Positions 1 to 5,560 of a stretch of 7,936 bases of DNA are shown here, one piece after another. The position numbers and the translations under genes were made by a program. This DNA is from Burkholderiales bacterium. GTDB taxonomy: Bacteria; Pseudomonadota; Gammaproteobacteria; Burkholderiales; SG8-39. The notes under the pieces were generated by a model. It saw only the letters and a program-made list of their open reading frames with translations, made no database searches and was not told the DNA's origin. How positions within the stretch are numbered: position 1 is the stretch's first letter; each line of letters opens with the position of its first letter. The stretch covers positions 1 through 7,936 of the forward strand of contig JAENXP010000079.1 of the NCBI GenBank assembly GCA_016649475.1, read 5' to 3'.

Positions 1-156
1 CACACCCGCCTCACGCGCGTGGTGATCGACCACGGCTGCCAGATTCCCGAGGGCACGGTAATCGGCGAGGACCCGATCGAGGACGCCAGGCGGTTCGAGC
101 GCACCGACAAGGGCATTACACTGGTTACGCGGGACATGCTCGCCCGCCTGGCGTGA
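1..156 (+). CDS. glgC: Glucose-1-phosphate adenylyltransferase (ADP-glucose pyrophosphorylase), C-terminal end only
   Basis: Only the last 51 codons and the TGA stop are inside the window; the gene starts to the left. The reading frame contains [12 protein letters not shown] followed by [12 protein letters not shown] and [13 protein letters not shown]. This matches the end of the left-handed beta-helix domain of bacterial GlgC (IPEG-x-V-IG-D/EDP-xxDxxRF-xR-T-xxGI-LV). In the family the enzyme makes ADP-glucose and pyrophosphate from ATP and glucose-1-phosphate, the committed step of cytoplasmic glycogen synthesis. The catalytic N-terminal domain cannot be seen, so allosteric type and completeness cannot be judged. 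The next gene is on the same strand after a 111-bp gap and belongs to a different pathway, so co-transcription is possible but not indicated. Recognition rests on the tail motif, which is distinctive. Confidence 0.9.
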   Translation, partial: HTRLTRVVIDHGCQIPEGTVIGEDPIEDARRFERTDKGITLVTRDMLARLA

Positions 157-186
157 CACCCGTCGCCACCCCGCAAAAATATTGCC

Positions 187-217
187 GGCGCCGCCACCCT
201 GCGTGGTGACAGGCGCC
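187..217 (+). terminator. Imperfect hairpin after glgC, possible transcription end
   Basis: GGCGCC at 187-192 is repeated at 212-217 and, being self-complementary, can form an outer stem. Inside it CCAC (194-197) pairs with GTGG (203-206) around a 5-base loop, with an asymmetric internal bulge. There is no run of T after the stem, so this is not a canonical intrinsic terminator. It is the only plausible stop signal in the 111 bases between glgC and the next gene. Confidence 0.3.
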
Positions 218-267
218 GTTATCCGCAGAAATCCGTCCATTTACCGCAGCACCCAAGGAGCCCGCGC

Positions 268-1056
268 ATGTCGCATGAACTGATCGAGACCGTGGCCGAT
301 CGAGTCGCCACCCTTACCCTCAATCGCCCGGACCGACTCAACGCGCTCTCGACTCCCATGCTCGACGGCCTGCTCGAAGCGCTGCCACGGCTTGCAGCCG
401 ATGCGAATGTCGCCGTCGTGGTGATCACCGGTGCCGGGCGCGGCTTCTGCGCCGGCGGCGACGTCAAGAGCATGGCCGAAGGCTCGAGCCAGCTGGCCCT
501 GGACGACGCCGTGCAGCGCCTGCGCGCCCGCATGGAAGTCTCGCGCCTGCTGCACGAAATCCCGAAGCCGACCATAGCCATGGTGAACGGGCCCGCCGCC
601 GGCGCAGGGCTGGCGATGGCGCTCGCCTGCGACCTGCGCATCGCCTCGGAGTCGGCGCGCTTCATTACCGCCTTCGCCAAAGTGGGATTCTCCGGCGACT
701 TTGGCGGAAGCTATTTTCTCTCCAAGCTGATCGGCACGGGCAAGGCGCGCGAACTGTACTACACCGGAGAAGCTCTCGACGCCGCCCAGGCGCTCGCGCT
801 CGGCGTAGTGAACGACGTCGTGCCGGCGTTCGAACTTCTGGAAGCAACCACGGCGCTGGCCCAGCGCCTCGCCCAGGGACCTGGCGTCGCGCTCAGCCTC
901 ATGAAACACAATTTCAATGCCGCCGAATCCGGCACGCTGGCCGAACTGCTGGATCTGGAGGCCCTGCACCAGGTCAAGGCGGCCAAGACCGAAGATCACA
1001 TGGAAGCCGCGCGCGCCTTCGTCGAGAAGCGCCCGCCGGTGTTCAAAGGGCGCTGA
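268..1056 (+). CDS. Crotonase-fold enoyl-CoA hydratase/isomerase family protein (ECH1)
   Basis: A 262-aa protein, the usual length for a single-domain crotonase that works on acyl-CoA thioesters in the cytoplasm. Family features in order: LTLNRPDRLNALS near residues 16-28; the first oxyanion-hole segment GFCAGGDVKSM at 59-69; the second, VNGPAAGAGLAMALACDLRI, at 106-125; and the C-terminal AFVEKRPPVFKGR that closes the acyl-CoA pocket. By ungapped comparison with rat enoyl-CoA hydratase, catalytic Glu144 and Glu164 fall on Ala116 and Phe136, so both are absent. Asp144, in SGDFGG, falls on the Asp136 column of E. coli PaaG, which points to an isomerase-like active site rather than a classical hydratase. 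The ATG at 268 is preceded by AAGGAG at 255-260, seven bases upstream. The gene ends 21 bp from the convergent CoA-transferase gene. Substrate unknown; the family is certain, the reaction is inferred. Confidence 0.93.
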   Translation: MSHELIETVADRVATLTLNRPDRLNALSTPMLDGLLEALPRLAADANVAVVVITGAGRGFCAGGDVKSMAEGSSQLALDDAVQRLRARMEVSRLLHEIPKPTIAMVNGPAAGAGLAMALACDLRIASESARFITAFAKVGFSGDFGGSYFLSKLIGTGKARELYYTGEALDAAQALALGVVNDVVPAFELLEATTALAQRLAQGPGVALSLMKHNFNAAESGTLAELLDLEALHQVKAAKTEDHMEAARAFVEKRPPVFKGR

Positions 1057-1077
1057 GTCCCGCAGTAAATTCCGCCT

Positions 1078-2307
1078 CTAAGCCCGCGACACGATGCCGC
1101 GCGCAACGAGCGCTTCGATTTCCACGTCGCCGTAGCCTGCCTCGCGCAGGATTTCCCCGGTATGCTGGCCCAGCAGCGGCGCTTGCATTCTCACGGCAGC
1201 CGGCGTCGCGGCGAAACGCGTGGGCGGATTGAGGTAACGGATCGCCCCCTCACTCGGATGCTCGGCGCGCTGAAACAGGCCCACCGCCTTCAGTTGCGGA
1301 TGCTCGGGCAGCTCGTCCAGGGCATAGATCGGCGTCGCCGGAATATCCAGCGCCGCGCAAATCTCCACCCATTCGGCGGTAGTGCGCTGGCGCGTGATCT
1401 GCACCATGTCACGATACATTTCGACCAGGCTCGCGTTGCGCGTCTGCCTGTCGGCGCCGCCGTATTTCTGCGCCAGGTCGGCGCGGCCGGCACTGTTGAA
1501 GAATGCGGTCCAATGATTCCCTGTGTAAGGCAGGATCGCGATATGCCCATCGCTGGTCGGAGCCGGCCGGCGGCCGCCCGCGAGCAGGCGCGCATAGCCG
1601 GCTTTGCCCGGCGCCGCATCGAAGGTGAGTCCGCCCAGATGCTCGGACAACAGGAAAGCGACCATGGTTTCGAGCATCGGCACCTCGACGTACTGCCCGC
1701 GCCCGCTGCGTTCGCGATGGAACAACGCAGCCAGCACGGCGTTCACCAGCGCGAGCCCGGTCGTCTTGTCCGCGACCAGCGTGGGCACGTAATCCGGCTG
1801 CTCGCGCCCCAGGCTGTTGACGCTGGCAAGCCCGCACGCGGCCTGGATGATGTCGTCGAACGCCGGCTTGTCCCGATCCGGACCGTCCTGGCCGAAGCCG
1901 GTCGCGGCACAATAGACGATATCCGGCCTGAGTTCGGCCACGGCGCCATAGCCGAAGCCCAGTTTTTCGATCGCCGCCACACGCATGTTGTGCACCAGCA
2001 CATCCGCGCCCGCAAGCAGACGCCGTAAAACTGCTTTGCCTTCAGCCGACTTCAAATCGACGGCGATCGAGCGTTTGTTGCGGTTGATCGCCAGAAACAC
2101 GGAACTCATCCCCGGGTGCAGGCAGACGCCGCTGTCGCGCGCGAGGTCGCCCTCCAGGTTCTCCACCTTGATGATCTCGGCGCCGTAGTCGCCGAGTATC
2201 TGCGTTGCCAGCGGCCCCAGCACCACCGAGGTCAGATCAAGCACGCGCACGCCCGCCAGCGGCCCCGCGCCAGACGAAGGAGGCGTCGCAGGCGTGGTGT
2301 TGCTCAC
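1078..2307 (-). CDS. Class III (CaiB/BaiF-type) acyl-CoA:carboxylate CoA-transferase
   Basis: A 409-aa protein of normal length for family III CoA-transferases (Frc, CaiB, BaiF, Amacr), which move CoA between an acyl-CoA and a free acid through an aspartyl-CoA thioester. It opens with GPLAGVRVLDLTSVVLGP (15-32) and GDYGAEIIKVE (39-49), the family N-terminus. LAINRNKRSIAVDLK (72-86) and ATGFGQDGPDRDKPAFDDII (135-154) follow. Asp151 in the last block aligns with the nucleophilic Asp169 of formyl-CoA transferase (YDxxxQA pattern; here FDDIIQA). The start chosen is GTG at 2307-2305, because it forms a GTGA overlap with the stop of the upstream gene and puts the family N-terminus about 14 residues in. 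An ATG at 2415 is also in frame but lies inside the upstream gene. No clear Shine-Dalgarno is visible, consistent with translational coupling. It is the last gene of the operon and probably activates the pathway acid; racemase activity is an alternative within the family. Confidence 0.93.
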   Translation of the reverse strand: MSNTTPATPPSSGAGPLAGVRVLDLTSVVLGPLATQILGDYGAEIIKVENLEGDLARDSGVCLHPGMSSVFLAINRNKRSIAVDLKSAEGKAVLRRLLAGADVLVHNMRVAAIEKLGFGYGAVAELRPDIVYCAATGFGQDGPDRDKPAFDDIIQAACGLASVNSLGREQPDYVPTLVADKTTGLALVNAVLAALFHRERSGRGQYVEVPMLETMVAFLLSEHLGGLTFDAAPGKAGYARLLAGGRRPAPTSDGHIAILPYTGNHWTAFFNSAGRADLAQKYGGADRQTRNASLVEMYRDMVQITRQRTTAEWVEICAALDIPATPIYALDELPEHPQLKAVGLFQRAEHPSEGAIRYLNPPTRFAATPAAVRMQAPLLGQHTGEILREAGYGDVEIEALVARGIVSRA

Positions 2308-3356
2308 AGCCGGCTCAGCATCGGCCAGAGTGCGTCGGCGCCCTGCGCCGCGACCATGCGGCCCAGGCGGCTCTGCCAGCAGGTTTCGTTGCCGAATTCG
2401 TCGCGCCAGGACCACAACCGGCGCGTGACATAATGCAGATTGTGCTCGCGCGTGTAGCCCATCGCGCCGTGCACCTGGTGCGCAATTTCTGCACCTTTGC
2501 CGGCCGCCTCCCCCGTGCGCGACTTCGCCACCGCGACCGCAAATTCATCGGGCGCAACGCTCGACGCCTCGACTGCCGCATCCGCCGCCGCACTGGCTGC
2601 AGCCACCTGTCCCGCGAGTTGCGCGAGCATATGCTGTATCGCCTGGAATTTCGCGATCGGGCGGCCGAACTGAACACGCTCGTTCGCATACAGCAGGGAG
2701 TATTCGAGCGTGCGCTCCAGCGCGCCGGCCATTTGCACGCTGCGCACCAGCGCGCCCTCGGCTTCTAGGCGCGCCGGCGCACCATCGAGGACCGCCCAAG
2801 CGATCAAGGGCGCCGCGTCGAACTCGAGTGACACGCGCGGCTCGCCCGCCAGATTCTTTTCCACGCCGCGCGCAGCGCCTGCAGTCGAAACGAGGCCCAG
2901 CACGCCTTTGCCTTCGAGTTCGCCCGCCACCACGGCATGTGCGCAAACATTTCCCCAGGGTACGCGCAGCGCGCTGCCCGACAGCGTGAAGTGCGCGCCG
3001 CTGCGCACAAACTCCAGCCGGTCAGCGGAGCGGACCGGCGCCACGCTCAGCGCACCCTGCGGCACTTCGATCCCCGCGGCGGCGAGCAAACGTCCGGCGA
3101 GCATGGTTTCCGCCAGCGGCACCGGCGCGCCGTGATAGGCGCTGCGGCGCAGCGCCAGCATCGCGTCCTCGAAAGCGAGGCCGGAGCCGCCCGCCTCTTC
3201 CGGCAGCGCAGCCCGCGTCAGGCCCACCTCTTCCAGCGCCTGCCACAAGGCCGCGGGCCACTCACCCGCTTCCGCGGCTTCGCGCGCAGCTTTGGTGCAA
3301 TGCTCGTCGAAAATCCGGTCGACGGTATTCAGAACATCGTTGCGCATTTCACTCAT
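2304..3356 (-). CDS. Acyl-CoA dehydrogenase-like protein, short form; likely non-catalytic or accessory subunit of a heteromeric dehydrogenase
   Basis: A 350-aa protein, somewhat shorter than the usual 380-400 aa. The N-terminal helical domain (WPAALWQALEEVGLTRAALP, 33-52, then EEAGGSG) and the C-terminal helical domain are recognisable: ERVQFGRPIAKFQAIQHMLA at 226-245 and HQVHGAMGYTREHNLH at 293-308, both FAD/dimer-contact motifs of the family. The middle beta domain is reduced and has no SEPxxGSD signature. At the place of the MCAD catalytic Glu376 the sequence reads DEFGNE, and ungapped counting puts Phe321 on that column with Glu320 beside it. Such shortened partners are known in the alpha2-beta2 dehydrogenases of steroid side-chain catabolism in mycobacteria (FadE28-FadE29 type). 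The ATG overlaps the stop of the preceding dehydrogenase gene (ATGA, 3356-3353) and its own stop overlaps the CoA-transferase start, so the three proteins are probably made in linked amounts. Heteromer formation is inference. Confidence 0.9.
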   Translation of the reverse strand: MSEMRNDVLNTVDRIFDEHCTKAAREAAEAGEWPAALWQALEEVGLTRAALPEEAGGSGLAFEDAMLALRRSAYHGAPVPLAETMLAGRLLAAAGIEVPQGALSVAPVRSADRLEFVRSGAHFTLSGSALRVPWGNVCAHAVVAGELEGKGVLGLVSTAGAARGVEKNLAGEPRVSLEFDAAPLIAWAVLDGAPARLEAEGALVRSVQMAGALERTLEYSLLYANERVQFGRPIAKFQAIQHMLAQLAGQVAAASAAADAAVEASSVAPDEFAVAVAKSRTGEAAGKGAEIAHQVHGAMGYTREHNLHYVTRRLWSWRDEFGNETCWQSRLGRMVAAQGADALWPMLSRL

Positions 3357-4501
3357 CGCAGCCCCAGCCCGCGCGCGATCATGCCGCGCAGAATCTCGCG
3401 TGTGCCGCCGCGTATGGTGAACCCCGGCGCGCGCAGGATGCTCATGCCGAGCAATTCAGCGTAGCTCGCTCCGTCGCCCAGGCTGGGCTCTGTCGCGATC
3501 AACTGACGGAAGGTTTCGGGAATTTCGCGCTCGAATGCGGTGCCTATGTCCTTCACCAGCGCCGCCTCTACCGCCGGTTGCGCGCCGCGCTCGAGCATAC
3601 CAGCGACCGAGGTAGACATGCGCCGCAAGGTCGCCAGGTGCGCAACGAAGCGGCCGATGTCGTTGGCCGAGCGCGCGTCCGGATCGGCGCCGATGGCGCG
3701 GATCGATTCGAGCAGCAACTGGTAGGTGCTGAGAAAGCGATCCGGACCCGAGCGCTCGAACGCCAATTCGCTGGTCACCAGCTTCCATCCCATGCCGGGT
3801 TCACCCATGACCATGTCATCGGCGACGAAAAACTCGTCGAACACCACCTCGTTGAAATCGTGGCCGCCATAAAGATTGTAGATCGGCCGCACGCTCACGC
3901 CGGGGTGGGACAGATCGACGATGAACTGGGTCATGCCGGCATGGCGGTCCTCTTCCTTCGGCGCGGTGCGCGCGAGCGCGATCAGGTAGTTTGTCACGTG
4001 CGCGCCACTGGTCCACACCTTGGTTCCGCTGATCTTCCAGCCGCCGTCTACCCTGACCGCGCGCGTGCGCACCGCGGCAAGGTCGGAGCCCGAGTCGGGC
4101 TCGCTCATGCCGATACTGAAATAGCAGACCCCCGCGGCGATTTTCGGCAGGATAAGGGTCTTCGCGCGCTCGCTGCCGTAGCGCAGGATCTGCTGCCCGC
4201 TTTGCCGGTCGGCGATCCAATGCGCGCCTACCGGCGCGCCACCGGCAAGCATCTCTTCGGTCACGACATAGCGTTCCAGCGCAGAGCGCTCGTGGCCGCC
4301 GTACTGCTTCGGCCAGCGCATGCCGATATAGCCGCGCTCACCGCATTTGCGGCTGAAGTCCGGGTCGAAGGTAGACCAGGAATTGCGGCTGGGCGTGAAC
4401 GCGCCCCTGGCCACCTCCGCCGCAATGAACGCGCGTACCTCGCCGCGCAGGGCCTCCGCCCCGGCCGGCATTGCGACCGGATCGAACCTGAATTCATGCA
4501 T
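3353..4501 (-). CDS. Acyl-CoA dehydrogenase, full-length; likely catalytic subunit
   Basis: A 382-aa flavoprotein of the acyl-CoA dehydrogenase family, which introduces an alpha,beta double bond into an acyl-CoA and passes electrons to ETF. The signature GMSEPDSGSDLAA is at 131-143, followed by WKISGTKVWTSGAHV (155-169) of the FAD/substrate domain and by FDEFFVADDMVMGEPGMGWK (221-240) at the entry to the C-terminal helices. The MCAD Glu376 position is Gly in RGGTREI (364-370). Glu249 in LAFERSGP is a candidate base, since it lies where isovaleryl-CoA dehydrogenase carries Glu254; heteromeric steroid-type dehydrogenases use a similar position. The start is ATG 4501-4499, six bases after GGAG. 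An in-frame ATG four codons upstream (4513) would place that GGAG inside the gene and is less likely. It is the first gene of the minus-strand operon and its stop overlaps the next start by 4 bases. Substrate unknown. Confidence 0.94.
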   Translation of the reverse strand: MHEFRFDPVAMPAGAEALRGEVRAFIAAEVARGAFTPSRNSWSTFDPDFSRKCGERGYIGMRWPKQYGGHERSALERYVVTEEMLAGGAPVGAHWIADRQSGQQILRYGSERAKTLILPKIAAGVCYFSIGMSEPDSGSDLAAVRTRAVRVDGGWKISGTKVWTSGAHVTNYLIALARTAPKEEDRHAGMTQFIVDLSHPGVSVRPIYNLYGGHDFNEVVFDEFFVADDMVMGEPGMGWKLVTSELAFERSGPDRFLSTYQLLLESIRAIGADPDARSANDIGRFVAHLATLRRMSTSVAGMLERGAQPAVEAALVKDIGTAFEREIPETFRQLIATEPSLGDGASYAELLGMSILRAPGFTIRGGTREILRGMIARGLGLR

Positions 4502-4507
4502 ACTTTT

Positions 4508-4511
4508 CTCC
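4508..4511 (-). promoter_or_regulatory. Ribosome binding site deciding the acyl-CoA dehydrogenase start
   Basis: On the minus strand GGAG (4511-4508) is followed by six bases and then ATG at 4501. The upstream in-frame ATG at 4513 overlaps this GGAG and has no purine-rich element of its own, which favours the start used here. Confidence 0.6.
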
Positions 4512-4563
4512 ATGCCTGGGCTGGCACCGGCCTGTACTGTCCCGTGACTAGCCCGACGCAGCC

Positions 4564-4592
4564 AATATATCCGAGACACCCCTGCCGCGCAA
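4564..4592 (-). promoter_or_regulatory. Candidate sigma-70-type promoter for the CoA-transferase/dehydrogenase operon
   Basis: On the minus strand TTGCGC (4592-4587) is followed by exactly 17 bases and TATATT (4569-4564). The -10 box matches the consensus at five of six places, the -35 box at three (TTG). Transcription would begin near 4557 and leave a leader of roughly 56 bases before the ATG at 4501. It sits in the 198-bp divergent region where a promoter is expected. No transcript evidence is available. Confidence 0.4.
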
Positions 4593-4646
4593 AAGGTAAA
4601 ATCCGTTCGCGCCGTGAAGCGCGCCCCCGGCGACTGGCCTGCCGCC

Positions 4647-4662
4647 GTATTGTTGTATTGTT
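4647..4662. repeat. Perfect 8-bp tandem duplication in the divergent control region
   Basis: GTATTGTT occurs twice back to back (4647-4654 and 4655-4662), an AT-rich island about 40 bases before the second crotonase start. It could be part of a promoter or a binding site for a regulator acting on the divergent genes. It could also be chance. The rest of the 198 bases between the divergent starts shows no other clear motif apart from the candidate minus-strand promoter. Confidence 0.4.
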
Positions 4663-4699
4663 CCCACGGGGCGGCCATACCCAGAAAGGAAATCCAGCC

Positions 4700-5503
4700 A
4701 TGAGCCACAGTCACCCCGTGCTGTACGAACAAGACGGCAGCGTCGTCGTCCTCACCTTGAATGAACCGACGACACGCAACGCGATATCGCCGGCGATCGT
4801 GAAGGCGCTGGTCGAATGCACCGAACGCATCAATGCCGACATGAGCGTCGGCTGCGTCATTCTTACCGGCGCGGGCAAAGGCTTTTCCTCGGGCGGCAAC
4901 GTCAAGCAAATGAAAGGCCGCTCCGGCCTGTTCGGCGGCAGCCCGGTGGATATACGCCGCAGCTACCAGCAGGGCATCCAGCGCATTCCGCTGGCGATGT
5001 ACGGTCTGGAAGCGCCCTCGATCGCCGCGGTCAACGGCGCGGCGGTCGGCGCCGGCTGCGACCTGGCGTCGATGTGCGACATACGCATAGCCGGACGCAG
5101 CGCCAGCTTTGCCGAAAGCTTCCTGCGCGTAGGCCTGGTGTCCGGCGACGGTGGCGCCTGGTTCCTCCCGCGCGCAGTCGGCATGTCCAAGGCCTGCGAG
5201 ATGACTTTCACCGGCGAGTTCGTCGACGCCGCGGAGGCGCTGCGCATCGGCCTGGTGTCGAAAGTGGTCGACGACGAAAAGTTGATGGAAGAAACCATGA
5301 ACCTCGCGCGTCGAATTGCCTCGCAGCCGGTGCATTCGCTGCGCCTGACCAAACGCCTGCTGCGCGATTCGCAGCAGGCGAGTCTGGCGACCGCCCTCGA
5401 AATGGCGTCGGCGATGCAGGCGCTGGTGCAGCACACCGAGGACCAGCACGAAGCCGTCCTGGCGTTTTCCGAAAAGCGCGCGCCGAAATTCAAAGGGCGT
5501 TAA
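4700..5503 (+). CDS. Crotonase-fold enoyl-CoA hydratase/isomerase family protein (ECH2)
   Basis: A 267-aa single-domain crotonase. Visible features: VVVLTLNEPTTRNAIS (15-30); oxyanion-hole segments GFSSGGNVKQM (61-71) and VNGAAVGAGCDLASMCDIRI (111-130); VGLVSGDGGAWFLPRAVG (144-161); and the C-terminal AFSEKRAPKFKGR (255-267). By ungapped comparison with rat enoyl-CoA hydratase, Glu144 is replaced by Asp121 and the Glu164 column is Phe141, with Glu139 two residues earlier. Asp150 in SGDGG lies one residue later than the PaaG Asp136 column, so the active site also differs from that of the first crotonase here. The ATG at 4700 follows AAAGGA (4685-4690) with a 9-base gap. The frame stays open far upstream, but the family N-terminus begins at this ATG. 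The gene is divergent from the dehydrogenase operon, so it probably belongs to the same catabolic module. Hydratase, isomerase and related CoA chemistries all remain possible. Confidence 0.92.
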   Translation: MSHSHPVLYEQDGSVVVLTLNEPTTRNAISPAIVKALVECTERINADMSVGCVILTGAGKGFSSGGNVKQMKGRSGLFGGSPVDIRRSYQQGIQRIPLAMYGLEAPSIAAVNGAAVGAGCDLASMCDIRIAGRSASFAESFLRVGLVSGDGGAWFLPRAVGMSKACEMTFTGEFVDAAEALRIGLVSKVVDDEKLMEETMNLARRIASQPVHSLRLTKRLLRDSQQASLATALEMASAMQALVQHTEDQHEAVLAFSEKRAPKFKGR

Positions 5504-5504
5504 C

Positions 5505-5543
5505 CCAGGCCGCTTCGCCAGGCCGCTTCGCCAGGCCGCTTCG
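5505..5543. repeat. 13-bp tandem repeat, three perfect copies, between convergent genes
   Basis: The unit CCAGGCCGCTTCG occurs three times without a mismatch (5505-5517, 5518-5530, 5531-5543), and CC follows as the start of a fourth. The array begins two bases after the stop of the second crotonase gene and ends 17 bases before the end of the amidase gene. It is therefore non-coding and lies in both 3' regions. Each unit contains GGCC, so copies can pair with one another in RNA. No poly-T follows, so a role as a terminator is only a guess. Replication slippage is the simplest origin. Confidence 0.9.
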
Positions 5544-5560
5544 CCGGCGACGCACCGATC

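Noticed and set aside
241..999. 252-codon minus-strand frame opposite the first crotonase
   Set aside because: Its translation mirrors the crotonase codons in the antisense frame and shows no motif; there is no ribosome binding site.
1162..2028. 288-codon plus-strand frame across the CoA-transferase gene
   Set aside because: It is antisense to a gene with clear family motifs and has a low-complexity Arg/Ala/Gly-rich translation with no recognisable domain.
4608..4623. CGCGC/GCGCG inverted repeat in the divergent control region
   Set aside because: Five-base GC-only arms six bases apart are expected by chance in DNA of this composition.
3353..5449. Minus-strand frame open for 698 codons, suggesting a dehydrogenase with a long N-terminal extension
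   Set aside because: The part upstream of 4501 runs through the intergenic region and antisense to the second crotonase and has no family similarity. The acyl-CoA dehydrogenase N-terminus and a ribosome binding site sit at 4501. The open frame is a by-product of high GC content.
3578..5503. Plus-strand frame open for 641 codons, suggesting a fused protein ending in a crotonase
   Set aside because: The first 374 codons are antisense to the dehydrogenase gene and arginine/alanine-rich as expected of a shadow frame. The crotonase domain starts at the ATG at 4700 with AAAGGA upstream.
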